DNA from: Paulinella micropora
Lineage: Eukaryota > Cercozoa > Imbricatea > Euglyphida > Paulinellidae
DNA length: 64,000 bases
Assembly (NCBI GenBank): GCA_019918135.1
Contig: WBZZ01006779.1
Span: 42,501-106,500, forward strand
Reading direction: 5' to 3'
Shown piece after piece: positions 48,151-58,057 of this stretch. A program made the translations under genes and the position numbers. Under the pieces are notes generated by a model that had not been told where the DNA came from, ran no database searches, and worked only from the letters and a program-made list of their open reading frames with translations. Position 1 is the first letter of the stretch, and each line of letters opens with the position of its first letter.

Positions 48151-49074
48151 TTAGGCCATGAACCAACGCAGCACACCGAGGTCAAGCGTGGGCGACATTC
48201 TCCAGATATTGTTGTCTTCGTCCCGAAACGACCTTTGCACAAAGTTGCCCGAACTTAGCCGCTTGTGTGTGACGTTATTGCATGTGACACACAAGCGAAC
48301 CCGGCCGTCCGTGCCTACTTCAAGACTATCTTGTCGTATTGCACTGTTACCGAGATGAAGTGGAAAGAAGGTTCCCGGAGGAAAGGGGTACGTTACAACC
48401 TGCGCGGGGCGCCACGCCAAAGGCAGCTCCAGCAGGGTGCAGAAAGCTCCTATTTTTGTGTAGTTATTATTCTCTTTTGGGAGGTCCTTGACATCCTCGA
48501 AACGCAGCAAGTCTTTGTCAAAGACCACGTGTCCCTCCAACATGCACAGCGGCCCCACCCTGCGACAGGCAACCCCTGTGCCGCTGTGCCCCCAGCGGGC
48601 GAGCTCGGTTGCTTCGATGGGCAGCAGGCGCGGCGTGCTCAACTCCCGAACCACACAGACAAGCCTGGACGTCTCAAAGAGCAGTAACGCCAACTCCTGG
48701 TCGCGCCCACCCCCCTGCCTTGGCAGCAGCTCCAGTTGCAGGCTCGGGGCTAGGATGGCCGACAGGTCGGCGCAGACCCGCAGTACGTTTGAGTCCGTTT
48801 CGATCGATCGGTAGGCCTCTTGCGCATAATCGCACGGATCCACCGCGCTCGGCAGAACAAGGCGGGCCCTGAAGCACCCGGCGCCCAACACGAAGGCGCT
48901 GCCGCTCAGCACTGCCGCGTGGCTCAGCTTCAATCGCAACCAGCCGTCGGCCCCGTGCCTGTCGCGAGTCAAGTCGATCCGAAGTTCTGTGCGCACTTCC
49001 GCCCGCCGAGAATTCTTGCGGGCGGCCCCCTCTGCATTGTTAGCGTCGTCGGTAGTAGATGTTGCACTCCCCAT
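48151..49074 (-). CDS. Possible N-myristoylated protein with fibre-like C-terminal domain (307 aa)
   Basis: Start at ATG 49074 gives MGSATS, a good N-myristoylation motif; the upstream extension begins with GTG in Lys-rich leader and is less likely. After a polar 40-residue N-terminus there is a beta-rich body. The C-terminal 120 residues follow a pattern seen in trimeric fibre heads (GPLCMLEGHVVF, IGAFCTLLELPLAWRPAQVV, TYPFPPG, then VGTDGRVRL), that is a jelly-roll-like repeat with a conserved WRPA turn. This resemblance is only by eye. No membrane helix. It stands alone in the repeat field, with no neighbour on the same strand within several kb. A structural or attachment protein is one option; function unknown. 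Confidence 0.6.
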   Translation of the reverse strand: MGSATSTTDDANNAEGAARKNSRRAEVRTELRIDLTRDRHGADGWLRLKLSHAAVLSGSAFVLGAGCFRARLVLPSAVDPCDYAQEAYRSIETDSNVLRVCADLSAILAPSLQLELLPRQGGGRDQELALLLFETSRLVCVVRELSTPRLLPIEATELARWGHSGTGVACRRVGPLCMLEGHVVFDKDLLRFEDVKDLPKENNNYTKIGAFCTLLELPLAWRPAQVVTYPFPPGTFFPLHLGNSAIRQDSLEVGTDGRVRLCVTCNNVTHKRLSSGNFVQRSFRDEDNNIWRMSPTLDLGVLRWFMA

Positions 49075-49380
49075 CTTTCTGACTATATGCTTTTTCTTCT
49101 TGGCCAGCAACAATTTTTCTTCGGCTGTTTCTAGGCGGCCGGTATAGGGGAAGAGAGGCACAAAACAAATTTAAAGGAGAGAGGGGGAAAGGAGAGAAAA
49201 GAAGCGCACCAAATCCTCCCCGTCGAGGGGGGCGGGAGAGGGATGGGGTAGGGGCGCGCTAAGAATGTACAAGAAAAAATTAATAAAAATCCCTGACAAA
49301 ATTTTAATCTTGGCACTGAGAACAGAGAGCGGGAGAGGGAAGGGGCAAGGAAGCGGAATGGAAAGGGGGGGAGGGCGCCC
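49075..49380. other. Upstream spacer with reverse family B
   Basis: Reverse B at 49255-49318; purine-rich elsewhere. No clear promoter. Confidence 0.6.
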
Positions 49381-49383
49381 GGC

Positions 49384-49665
49384 ATGGAGGAGGGCTTAGT
49401 TGAGGCGTTTCATGCATTTTTTTTTGTAGCTTCTGCGCTCTTCTCCTCCCCCCTTGTCATTCCCCTTTTCTTTGAGCCCCCCCCGGGCTCAGGGGACTCA
49501 GAGGGAGGGAAGAATAAAAGGGGGGGGGGAGGGGGAGGGCACACTCCACACCCCCGCCCCTGTCTCGACTCCAAACTCTAAGTCATACGACGAGTGACTT
49601 ATCCAATGAGGCGGCGCACTCTCCGGGACAGAAAGGCAAGGCTCTCTCCACAAGCCTTCCTTTAG
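49384..49665 (-). repeat. Composite H-G-I, copy 1
   Basis: Reverse H (GAGGCGTTTCATGCATTTTT, GTAGCTTCTGCGCTC), G palindrome (GAGCCCCCCCCGGGCTC) and family I: AAGTCA-TACGACGAG-TGACTT, CCAATGAGGCGGCGCACTCT, GACAGAAAGGCAAGGC and an AAGGC/GCCTT hairpin. Same order at 56661 and 58318. Confidence 0.75.
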
Positions 49666-49965
49666 CTTTCGCTAGTCAAAAGACAGTGAGTGGGAGAGGA
49701 AAGGGGAGGAGGAGAGCACGAATTGTCTTAGTCCTCCGTCTGAGAACAGGGAGTGGGAGAGGGAAGGGAAAGGGTAGGGGCGCGCGAAGAATGTACAAGA
49801 AAGAATTAGTAAAAAAATCCCTGACAAAGTTTTAATTTTGGCACTGAGAACCAAGAGACGGAGAGCCAAGGGGCAGGGAGAGGGGCGAGCACGATCTGTC
49901 TTTGCGCCCCCCCCCCCCCCCCATCCATCCCCCGTCTGAGAGCAGGGAACGGGAAAGATAAGGGG
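49666..49965. repeat. Reverse B and purine filler
   Basis: Reverse B at 49788-49848 flanked by G/A-rich tracts; no gene. Confidence 0.65.
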
Positions 49966-50118
49966 GTGCACAGACGGTGCCGGCCGGGGTTTTAATATAG
50001 GCTACCGCAGAAACATGACGTGGGCCGGATGCTGCGGCAGCCTGAGGGTGCCGTTGCAAATGTCAAGTGCAATGCCTTGTCGAGCTTTAATTCAGCGTAA
50101 ATTACATTTTCTTGGCAC
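49966..50118 (+). repeat. Elements F2 and A joined
   Basis: F copy (49966-50062) followed without gap by A (to about 50118). Confidence 0.8.
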
Positions 50119-50147
50119 GGCCCCTGCCCTTTCCCTCTCCCTGTTCT

Positions 50148-50316
50148 CAGTGCCAGTATTAAAACTTTGTCAGGGATTTCTTTTTAATTTCTTTTGTGTA
50201 CGTTCTTAGCGCGCCCCTGCCTCTTCCCTCTGCAAGATCTGCGGAAATATCTGCAGGAATATGAAAAGTGGAAAAGAAATCCTTTTTTGGAACGCGTTTG
50301 CTCGCGCAAACAAGGG
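50148..50316 (+). repeat. B copy followed by J5
   Basis: B at 50148-50215; J from 50232 keeps the LRKYLQEYEKWKR frame with an in-frame three-base insertion before FLERVCSRKQG. Confidence 0.75.
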
Positions 50317-50507
50317 GACGAGGGGAGGGGGGGGATAGCAGGGGACAAGGGAGAACAGAGAGACGAGAGGGGGGAAAGAAAAAAAGCACACCCCGCCCCC
50401 TTTTTCTCCCCTTCTTCTTCCTCCCTCCCCCTTTCTATCCCCCCCTCCCCGTCTGTTCCCTTTGTTGTTGGGCAAAAAAATTTTTTTTTTCCTCTTTTCA
50501 TATTTTT

Positions 50508-50632
50508 CTGACCTTGCGCACGGTGGCCGAGCCATGGCACGGACAGGACGCTGTTGGGGTAGTGAACCCCTTGTCCTGGCACATTGACCACCGCCCATCC
50601 ATCCGTCGCAGGGTCGTGCCGGAGCACGGTGC
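50508..50632 (+). repeat. Element E9
   Basis: Full E copy; TTGTCCTGGCACATTGACC lacks the usual TAG, and the frame is open from upstream filler through the element. Confidence 0.8.
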
Positions 50633-50654
50633 TCCGCTCCTAGTTTTCAGTGCC

Positions 50655-50860
50655 CCCCAAGTGTAAGACCGTCGAGCTTTGATTCAACGTATTCTTTTTC
50701 GCACTCTCTTGGCGCGCGAGCAGAGCACAGACGGTGCCGGCTAGGGTTCTAACATAGGCTACCGCAGTAACATGACGTGGGCCGGATGCCGCGGCAGCCT
50801 GAGGGTGCTGTTTCAAGTGTCAAGTTGTAATGCCTTGTCGGGTTTTAATTTAGCGCGCCC
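50655..50860 (+). repeat. A-F3-A block
   Basis: A at 50655-50714, F at 50718-50818, then a short A (to 50860). The A-F-A order also occurs at 44200-44421, 53140-53340 and 54065-54275. Confidence 0.8.
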
Positions 50861-50975
50861 CTACCCCTCTTCCTCTCTCCCCTGAGCCAAGTCCCTCCCC
50901 CCTTCTTCCCCTCGTCTGTCTTTTTTGTTGTTGTCGGGCAAAAAAATTTCCGCAGATCTTTTTATATTTCCGCAG

Positions 50976-51050
50976 GTCTTGCGCACGGTGGCCGAGCTAT
51001 GGCACGGACAGGACACCGTCGAGCTTTAATTCAGCGTAAATTACACCGGC
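50976..51050 (+). repeat. Chimeric E10-A element
   Basis: E switches to A at GGACACCGTCGAGCTTTAAT. Confidence 0.75.
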
Positions 51051-51088
51051 GAAGCGCGCCCCTGCTCCTCCTTCTTTGCCTCTCCCCT

Positions 51089-51180
51089 CTGCAAGGATAT
51101 GCGGAAATATCTGCGGGAATATGAAAAGTGGAAAGCAACAATTTTTTTTGGAACGCGTTTGCACGCGCTCTGAGGAGGGA
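51089..51180 (+). repeat. Element J6
   Basis: Same variant as J3 and the copy at 63838, reading MRKYLREYEKWK in frame. Confidence 0.75.
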
Positions 51181-51204
51181 CGAGGGGAGGGGGGGGGGAG
51201 GAAT

Positions 51205-51450
51205 AAGCAGAGGACAAAGGTGAGAGGGGCGACGAAGGTGAGAGGGGCGACGAGAGTGAGAGGGAGGGGGAGGACGTCTTCCTCACGGCGGCCCAGCCGA
51301 GCGTCTGTGGGGAATTTTCTTTTTGCGCAAGTAGATTTTGGCGCCAAATTGGCGCTTACGGCTGTTTCCCCGGGAAAGCTAAGACGTACTGCCTTTTTCA
51401 CCCTACCTCCGGACGGCACAATGTGGCGCCAAGTTTAGCAGAGGCCGTTC
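51205..51450 (+). repeat. Module D4
   Basis: Three 18-bp units, GGACGTCTTCC flank, TTTTGGCGCCAAATTGGCGC near 51336 and a weaker TGTGGCGCCAAG near 51422. Confidence 0.75.
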
Positions 51451-51564
51451 CAGAGGCTCAATGAGCAGGGGGGAGGGGGAGGGGAAGGGCGCAGAAGCTG
51501 CAAAAGAAAAAAATACATGCAACGCCTCCACTAAACCCCCCCCCCCCCCTCTGTTTATATTTCT

Positions 51565-51690
51565 CTGACCCTGCGCACAGTGGCCGAGCTATGGCACGGA
51601 CAGGACCCCGTCGGGGTAGTGAGGCTCTTGTCCTCCTAGCACATTGACCACCGCCCATCCATTCGCGCAGGGTCGTGCTGGAGCACGGTC
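51565..51690 (+). repeat. Element E11
   Basis: Full E copy followed by a partial F (GTGGGCCGAATGCTACAACA, 51731-51778). Confidence 0.8.
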
Positions 51691-51769
51691 CTCCGCTCCT
51701 AGTTTTCAGTGCTCAAGTATAGGACCGTCGAGTGGGCCGAATGCTACAACAACCTGAGGGTGCCGTTGC

Positions 51770-52563
51770 AAGTGTCAAGTGTAAGACTTTTGTCGAGTTT
51801 TAATTCAGCGTAGACTTTTCTTGCACTTTCTTGGCGCCCTACTCCCCCTGCCCCTTCCCTGCCCTTCTTTCTCTCTCTCTCTCTTGGTTCTTAGTGCCAA
51901 GATTAAAACCTTGTCAGGGATTTTTTTTGCGTGATTTTTCTTGTATACCGGCAAAGCCCGCCCCTACCCTCTCCTGCCTCTTCTTCTCTCTTTTCTACTC
52001 CACCCCCCCCCCCTGAGCCCGGGGGACTCAAAGAGTAGGGGGCAAAACTGACAAAACAACTAAGATGGCATTGACCTCGTGCCGGGGCGCCCCCCCCCCT
52101 CTGTATCGAAAAATCCTTTCTGCCACCCTCCCCTGAGCCCAGGGGGCTCAAGGAGCAAGGGAGGGGAAGGGGCGCGCTAAGAATGGCGCAGAAGCTACAA
52201 ACAAAATAAATACATGCAACGCCTCCACTAACCCTTTCCCCCTGTGCCGGGCGCCTTTCCCCCTTCCCCCTTCCCTCTTAGGGGAAAGATAGATTAAATC
52301 CTCCCCGGCCCCTTCTCCTCTTAGTTTTCAGTGCCAAAATTACAACTTTGTCACGGATTTTTTTAATTTTTTTTTTGTACACCGGCGAAGCGTGCCCCTG
52401 CCCTCCCGATTCTCAGACAGTGAGGGGGGACGGAGGGGGGAACACATCCCGCCCCCTTCTTCCCCCCCTTCTTCTTCCTCCCTCCCCCCCTTTCTTCCCC
52501 CCGTGTTCCCTTCGCTGTTGGGCAAAAAAAAAATTCCCGCAGATCTTTTCATATTCCCGCGGA
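51770..52563. repeat. Mosaic A-B-G-G-H-B, duplicate of 44359-45124
   Basis: A 51775-51837, B 51894-51960, G 52013 and 52132, H 52187-52240, B-like 52330-52395, in the same order and with nearly the same filler as 44352-45060. Confidence 0.75.
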
Positions 52564-52689
52564 TCTTGCGCACGGTGGCCGAGCTATGGCACGGGGAGGA
52601 CGCCGTCGGGGCCGGCCGGGGCCCTTGTCCTCCTAGCACATTGACCACCGCCCATCCATCCGCCGCAGGGTCGTGCTGGAGCACGGTGC
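52564..52689 (+). repeat. Element E12
   Basis: E copy with GGGGCCGGCCGGGGCC in place of GGGGTAGTGAGGC, a variant shared with the copy at 59301. Confidence 0.8.
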
Positions 52690-52987
52690 CCCTGAGTGTA
52701 AGACCGTCAAGCTTTAATTCAGCGTATTCTTTTTCGCACTCTCTTGGCGCCCCCCTCCTCCCCCCCTCTCCTCTGTATTCTCAAATTCTTTCTGCCCCCC
52801 TTCCCCCTTCTCTCTTATCGACGGGGGGATGGGGGGGGGGGGTAAAGATAGATTGATCCTCCCTGGCCCTTTTCTCTCTTAGTTTTCAGTGCCGAAAATT
52901 AAAACTTTGTCAAGGATTTCTTTTTTCGCGTGATTTTTTTTACACCGGCGAAGCGTGCCCCTCCCCCTCCCCTCTTTTCATATTTTT
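52690..52987. repeat. A and B with filler
   Basis: A at 52695-52750 and B at 52890-52960, as at 46040-46380. Confidence 0.7.
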
Positions 52988-53112
52988 CTGACTTTGCGCA
53001 CGGTGGTCGAGCTATGGCACTGACAGGACGCCGTCGGGGGTAGTAAGGCTTTTGTCCTGGCACATTGACCACCGTCCATCCATCCTCCGCAGGGTCGTGC
53101 TGGAGCACGGTG
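52988..53112 (+). repeat. Element E13
   Basis: Full E copy; CTTTTGTCCTGGCACATT lacks the TAG. Confidence 0.8.
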
Positions 53113-53139
53113 ATTTGCTCCTAGTGTTCAGTGCCCCCA

Positions 53140-53340
53140 GTGTAGGACCGTCGAGCTTTGATTCAACGTATTCTTTTTCGCACTCTCTTGGCGCGCGAGT
53201 AGAGCACAGACTGTGCCGGCTAGGGTTCTAACATAGGCTACCGCAGCGACATGACGTAGGCCGGATGCTGCGGCAGCCTGAAGGGTGCCGTTGCAAATGT
53301 CAAGTGCAATGCCTTGTCGAGCTTTAATTCAGCGTCAATT
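53140..53340 (+). repeat. A-F5-A block
   Basis: A, F (53198-53299, ATGACGTAGGCCGGATGCTG) and A; as at 50655. Confidence 0.8.
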
Positions 53341-54020
53341 CTCTCCATCTCCTAATTCTCAGTGTCAAGTGTAAGACTTTGTCGAGTTTTAATTCAGCGT
53401 GGACTTTTCTTGCACTTTCTTGGCGCCCACTCCCCCTGTCCCTTCCCTTTCCCTCTCCCTCTCTTGGTTCTCAGTGCCAAGATTAAAACTTTGTCAGGGA
53501 TTTTTTTAATTTTTTTTTACATTTCTTAGCGCGCCCCTACCCTCCCCCTTCCCTCTCCCGCTCTCTGCACTCAGACGAGGGACTAAACAATTCGTGCTCC
53601 CCCCCCCTCCCCTGCCTCTTCTTCTCTCCCCTATACTCCTTCCCACCCCCCTGAGCCCGGGGGCTCAAAGAGCAGGGGGCAGAATTGCAACAAAACTAAG
53701 CTGATTCCATTGAGCTCATGGTGGGGCGCACTCCCCCCTGTATCCCCAGATCTTTTCTGCCACCCTGCCCTCTTCCCTCCCCTGAGCCCAGGGAGCTCAA
53801 GGAGCAGGGGTTGAGGGGGGGGGGGGGGGAAGGGCGCAGAAACTGCAAACACCAACCCCCTCCCCCTCCCCTCTTACCGACGGGGGGAGGGGGAGAGAGA
53901 CAGATTGATCCTCCCTGCCCCCTTTCTCTCATAGTTTTCAGTGCCGAAGATTAAAACTTTGTCAAGTATTTCTTTTTACATTCTTAGCGCCCCCCCCCCC
54001 CGTCCTCTTTTCATATTTTT
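53341..54020. repeat. Mosaic of A, B and G
   Basis: A 53368-53430, B 53478-53538, G 53650 and 53789, H remnant near 53836, B 53942-53990. No gene. Confidence 0.7.
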
Positions 54021-54275
54021 CTGATCTTGCGCACGGTGGTCGAGCCATGGCATGACAGGACGCCGTCGAGCTTTAATTCAGCGTATTCTTTTTTGTACTC
54101 TCTTGGCGCGCGAGCAGAGCACAGACGGTGCCGGCTAGGGTTCTAACATAGGCTACCGCAGAAACATGACGTGGGCCGGATGCTGCGGCAGCCTGAGGGT
54201 GCCGTTGCAAGTGTCAAGTGTGATGTTTTGTCGATTTTTAATTCAGCGTGATTTTTCTTGCACTTTCTTAGCGCC
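54021..54275 (+). repeat. Chimeric E14-A, F6 and A
   Basis: E switches to A at GACGCCGTCGAGCTTTAATT (54060); F 54112-54216; A to 54275. Confidence 0.75.
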
Positions 54276-54324
54276 CCACTCTCCCTGTCCCCTCCCTTTC
54301 TTTCTCCCTCTCTTGGTTCTCAGT

Positions 54325-54385
54325 GCCAAGATTAAAACTTTGTCAGGGATTTTTTTATTTTTTTTTTACATTTCTTAGCGCGCCC
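54325..54385 (+). repeat. Family B copy
   Basis: GTGCCAAGATTAAAACTTTG to TTCTTAGCGCGCC. Confidence 0.75.
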
Positions 54386-54405
54386 CTGCCCTTCCCTCTT
54401 CCTTG

Positions 54406-54466
54406 TCAAAAAAGGCAGCGCTTCCGGGTTTTTCTGGCAATACCGCCCTTTTCTACCATATCATTC
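54406..54466. repeat. Foldback element C5
   Basis: AAAAAAGGCAGCGCTTCCGG and CCGCCCTTTTCTACCATATC. Confidence 0.55.
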
Positions 54467-54873
54467 CAGGCGCACACATATGCAAATTTGGCGACAAATC
54501 TTGCGCCAAAAAAAAGAAGAGAGAAAGAGAAAGAGAGAAATCCTCCTGCTCGAAAAAAGGGGAGGGGAAACGGAGGGAAGAGGGGCGAGAGAAGAAAGAG
54601 GGACGAGGGAGGGAGGAGGGAGAGGGGCGCCCCCGTTCTCTTCCCCGGGTTTTTCCCCCCGCCCGAATTTTTCTCCCCCTCTTCTCCCCCCCCCTCCCCT
54701 TATCTCCCCGCTCCCTCCTCCCTCTAAAGGGGGAGGGAGTGCGCAAGATTTGTCATTTGCGCAACAAAAAAGATTTTGGCGCGCGTTTTCTTTCCGCGGG
54801 AAAACCACCGCTAAAACCCGAGGAAAAAGACCGGAGCGGCCAGTTCATTTGGTGCTAAGTCTTGCATGACTGT
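54467..54873. repeat. Reverse K block and purine/pyrimidine tracts
   Basis: GGCGACAAATCTTGCGCC near 54490, AGA-rich tract, C/T tract, then TTGCGCAACAAAAAAGATTT and CCGCGGGAAAACC (54758-54800), the reverse of block K. Low-complexity frames only. Confidence 0.65.
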
Positions 54874-54942
54874 ATGATACGACCGGAAAGGGCAGTGCTT
54901 CCAGGATCTTCTAGCAATACTGCCTTTTTAGGCTATATCACA
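54874..54942. repeat. Foldback element C6
   Basis: ATGATACGACCGGAAAGGGC pairs with CTGCCTTTTTAGGCTATATC. Confidence 0.6.
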
Positions 54943-55082
54943 TGCACAGACCGCCAAGCCGCCTTCGCTAAAAGCGCCATCAGGCGTTTCGTATATTTTC
55001 TTTGGTAGCTTCTGCGCTCTCCCCCTTGCCCTTCCCCTTTCCACTTTTATTAAAACTAGTTTTTGGCACCAAGTGTGAAAAA

Positions 55083-55090
55083 ATTTTATT
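55083..55090 (-). terminator. AATAAA signal of the acetyltransferase gene
   Basis: Minus strand TTAATAAAATTTTTTC overlaps the stop codon and runs into a reverse family A element (CACACTTGG), as at other gene ends in this half. Confidence 0.5.
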
Positions 55091-56207
55091 AAGCATTAAA
55101 ATTTTTTTTGTTTAAAGATGTACCTCCGGCACAAGCCCGGCCAGCGCCTGCAAAAAAAAAGCTAGCGTTTCTCAGCCCGCGCTTTTTCTGTAGACGTAAG
55201 CTCCACACCCAAAAGGTCTGTTCATCTAGCAATCGCAAGCCCAGCTCCTGCGCCTCCGGTGTGAGTTCTTTGTTGCGCGTGGCCCAGCCCCAAAACACCT
55301 CTTGTCCGTCCACCTCGCAGCGAAGCCGCACGTCGCCCCGCAGGCCCGGGCCGCGGGACAGCCGCCGGGCCCAAACTTCTCGCTGCCTGGCGTCTGACAT
55401 ATACAAAGCCTCGTGCTCGTAGCACAGGAGAGGGCCCGTCTGCAGGTGCTCCACGACCAGACGGGTAAAGTAGACCCGGCGGTCGGGCACGAGCGCGCCC
55501 GGAATTTCTAGCACTCGCTGCGGGCCGCTCAGGTCGTTCGACCAGAGAACTGGCTCGGGCCCCAGGTCCGGCGCGCCGGCGGCTGCGTCGGTCCACGCCG
55601 CCGAGCCCAGGCTGACCCGCACGCTGCACTCCCGCGTCCCGGGTGCCGCGCGCAGCAGCGTGCGGGTCAGCGACGTTTTGCGCTCTAGCTGGTAGCGCAT
55701 AGCCAGCTCGTGCACGTCTTTGTACGCCTCAAAGCCCCGACGGCGCCAGAAGGCCGCTACGGACGCCGGCGAGCAGTGCAGGTACACGAAGCCGGCGTTA
55801 GTGGTCCGCTCCAGGCAAGCGAGCAGCCCGCGACAGAGCCTGCTGCCGATGCCCCTTCCGCGGTATCGAGGATGCACTTCAAACAGGTGCGCGTAGGCCG
55901 CCAGGCGCTCGCTGCGCGCGCACAACGCCAGTCCGAGCAATTGCTTGTCCTTTGCGCGCTCGCACACGAACAACAGATTGGCCCGGGTTTTTTTTAGGAA
56001 CTCCCAGTTGAGCGCGCACCCCATCCCGTCCAAAATCAGCTCGTGCAACGCCTGCATGTCGGCTGCCGTGGCTTCTCTCACTATTTCAGGCACAGAGCAG
56101 CTTAGGGGGGATGCCTCACCGTTTCCTTCTTCCCGCGCGCCAGGCACTTGGCCCTCCCTGGCTCGCTTGGCGGGGCGCTGGCTTCCGCAGCTGCTGCAAG
56201 CTCGCAT
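55089..56207 (-). CDS. GNAT-family N-acetyltransferase with extra C-terminal domain (372 aa)
   Basis: Residues about 41-175 form a GNAT domain: EIVREATAADMQALHEL start, acetyl-CoA-binding motif A in VHPRYRGRGIGSRLCRGLL (R116 to G121 in R-x-x-G-x-G spacing) and motif B in FWRRRGFEAYKDV. It should move an acetyl group from acetyl-CoA to an amine; the substrate is not evident. The N-terminal 35 residues have a CSSCGSQ knuckle and a basic stretch. The C-terminal 190 residues are a separate beta-rich, Trp-containing part (RVYFTRLVVEHLQTGPLLC, VFWGWATRNKELTPEAQELG) that I do not recognise. Start at ATG 56207. GC content and quality look normal, with no break, in contrast to most neighbours. Confidence 0.78.
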   Translation of the reverse strand: MRACSSCGSQRPAKRAREGQVPGAREEGNGEASPLSCSVPEIVREATAADMQALHELILDGMGCALNWEFLKKTRANLLFVCERAKDKQLLGLALCARSERLAAYAHLFEVHPRYRGRGIGSRLCRGLLACLERTTNAGFVYLHCSPASVAAFWRRRGFEAYKDVHELAMRYQLERKTSLTRTLLRAAPGTRECSVRVSLGSAAWTDAAAGAPDLGPEPVLWSNDLSGPQRVLEIPGALVPDRRVYFTRLVVEHLQTGPLLCYEHEALYMSDARQREVWARRLSRGPGLRGDVRLRCEVDGQEVFWGWATRNKELTPEAQELGLRLLDEQTFWVWSLRLQKKRGLRNASFFFAGAGRACAGGTSLNKKNFNA

Positions 56208-56660
56208 AGCTAAAAAAGAGAATTTTTTGATTATTAAAAGCTAGACGGAGAGAGGGAGCGAGCGAGCAAGCGAGAGTACGGGAACCAGTGCGAGCGCGGT
56301 GGTCGCCGCCCGCGCGCCCCAGGTACGCGCCCCGCGCGACGAAGCAAGTAACGCTGGTCGCCTCGTACACGCGCCCCGGCCAGACCCCGCAGATATCCGC
56401 GGTGTCACCGGCGAGGGTCGTGCGTAAGGCCTACTAGCAGGAGGGCGCGCCAAGAAAGTGCGAAAAAGAATTTTCCCTGATAGAGCTTGACGGTCTTACA
56501 CTTGGCGCTGAGAACTAAGAAAGGAAGAGGGGAAGGGGCAGGGAGAGGGGCAAGCACGATCTGTCTTTGCCCCCTCTTCCCATCCCCCGTCTGAGAATAG
56601 GGAGCGGGAGAGGAAAGGGGAAGGAAAGCAGAACAGGAAGGGGGGGGGGGGGCGCTCGGC
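56208..56660. other. Spacer with reverse A copy
   Basis: GC-rich unique stretch 56240-56440 with no credible gene, then reverse A at 56446-56510 (GCGCCAAGAAAGTGCG ... CTTACACTTGGCGC) and purine filler. Confidence 0.6.
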
Positions 56661-56926
56661 ATGGTGGAGGGCTTAGTTGAGGCGTTTCATGCATTTTTTT
56701 GTAGCTTCTGCGCTCTTCCCTGCCCTTCCCCTGTTCTTTGAGCCCCCCGGGCTCAGGGGGCTCAGAGAGAGGGAAGAAGAAAAAAAGGAGGGGGGCACCC
56801 CCCCCCCCCCGACCCCCTGTCTCGACTACAAACTCAGTTTAAGTCATACGACGAATGACTTCTCCAATGAGGCGGCGCACTCTCTGAAACAGAAAGGCAA
56901 GGCCCCCCGGGCCTTCCTTTAGCCAG
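56661..56926 (-). repeat. Composite H-G-I, copy 2
   Basis: As at 49384; here the terminal hairpin is AAGGCCC...GGGCCTT. Confidence 0.75.
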
Positions 56927-56989
56927 CGTTATTCAGACGACAGGGGATGGGAAAAGAGGAAAGGGGGGTAAGAGAGAGAGAGAGGGAGG

Positions 56990-57261
56990 CGCCAAGAAAG
57001 TGCGATTTTTTCAATAAAAACTTGACAAAGTCTTACACTTGACACTGAGAATTAAGAGAGGGCGAAGGGGGCGCCCACTCCCCCCCCCCCCTCTTCCTCT
57101 CTCCCCCCCCTCTACACGTCCCTTCCCCCCAGCCTCCGGCTTGCGCAAGCAGGCTGGTCTATGTAATTGAATTGAATGCGAAATACAGAGTAACTGCGCC
57201 GCAAAGCCCAAGACGCCCGCTCGCTCAGGCCAACAGAAACGAAACAGGACAAAAAAAAGGA
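56990..57261. other. Reverse A copy and leader of the next gene
   Basis: Reverse A at 56990-57048, then C/T tract and unique DNA. The frame of the next gene is open from 57172 (TTG), but its first ATG is 57262. Confidence 0.55.
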
Positions 57262-58020
57262 ATGACCAAAGCGGAGTGCATGTTAGCCGTAGCCTTTGCG
57301 GCGTTTTGGATGATTGCGGGACTAATAGGACTAATAGTAGCGTTTATAGAGAAGCCGGTAAAATCTGATTCGCGAGACCAAGTGCAGTGTGATCTCAGCT
57401 TCTCGAATTCCAATCTAACCCGCTTGGTGGGTTCAGCCTTGTTGTATGACGAGAGATCTCGCCAGTGTCTGAGCGTGGTGCCGGCCCCGGAGGGTAACGA
57501 GTCAGAACCTGCCTGGCTAGGGCTGCGGATGCAGGAATGCAGCACCGCCAATGCTACACTGCAAACCTTTGGACTTTTCAACGTCTCAAATTTCAGTAGC
57601 TGCGTCATGTCCCAAAAGCCGACCTTTAAGCAGGACGAACTCTTTGACGACAGGATCTACTTGTATCTGCTTTTGTACAATCATCATGCAAGTGTAAATA
57701 AGTACGAGCTTGCGCCAGGCGCACCCGACGGACCCACTGACTGCGGGGGGTGCCTGGTGATGAAGCAAATCAACGACTCAAACGCAACCCATTCAGCTCT
57801 TGGCTGGTGGATCGCCTACGAAGAACGCGACGATTCCTCCTCAATCTACGGCAAATGCATTCTGGTGCAACATCCCATTTCCCAGGGGATGAAGTACACA
57901 TATGCCAACATATATAACAACGAGATCCGGGTGAGCAACCTTTCTTTCACGGGCAAAGCGCCGACCAAGGCCACTTTCCGGTTGCTGGACCCCGACGGCC
58001 CCTTGCCCTTTGTGCCCTAA
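57262..58020 (+). CDS. Type II membrane glycoprotein (252 aa)
   Basis: The first ATG (57262) gives a short cytoplasmic N-terminus (MTKAEC), one hydrophobic helix (MLAVAFAAFWMIAGLIGLIVAFI) and a luminal or external domain of about 220 residues. That part has eight or so N-glycosylation sequons (NLT, NES, NAT, NVS, NFS, NDS, NAT, NLS), six to eight Cys and a beta-rich pattern. No family recognised. The open frame continues upstream without ATG for 30 Arg/Gln-rich codons. After the stop, AATTAAAACTCGACAAAGTC marks a reverse A element that may serve as 3' processing region. Surface or envelope location is likely; role unknown. Confidence 0.68.
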   Translation: MTKAECMLAVAFAAFWMIAGLIGLIVAFIEKPVKSDSRDQVQCDLSFSNSNLTRLVGSALLYDERSRQCLSVVPAPEGNESEPAWLGLRMQECSTANATLQTFGLFNVSNFSSCVMSQKPTFKQDELFDDRIYLYLLLYNHHASVNKYELAPGAPDGPTDCGGCLVMKQINDSNATHSALGWWIAYEERDDSSSIYGKCILVQHPISQGMKYTYANIYNNEIRVSNLSFTGKAPTKATFRLLDPDGPLPFVP

Positions 58021-58057
58021 TAACAATCGAGCTTGCCCTCACACAAAAACAAAATTG

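Noticed and set aside
54323-54869. Several Lys/Glu- and Pro-rich frames of 100-150 codons
   Set aside because: They read purine and pyrimidine tracts between repeat blocks in all frames; no conserved residues.
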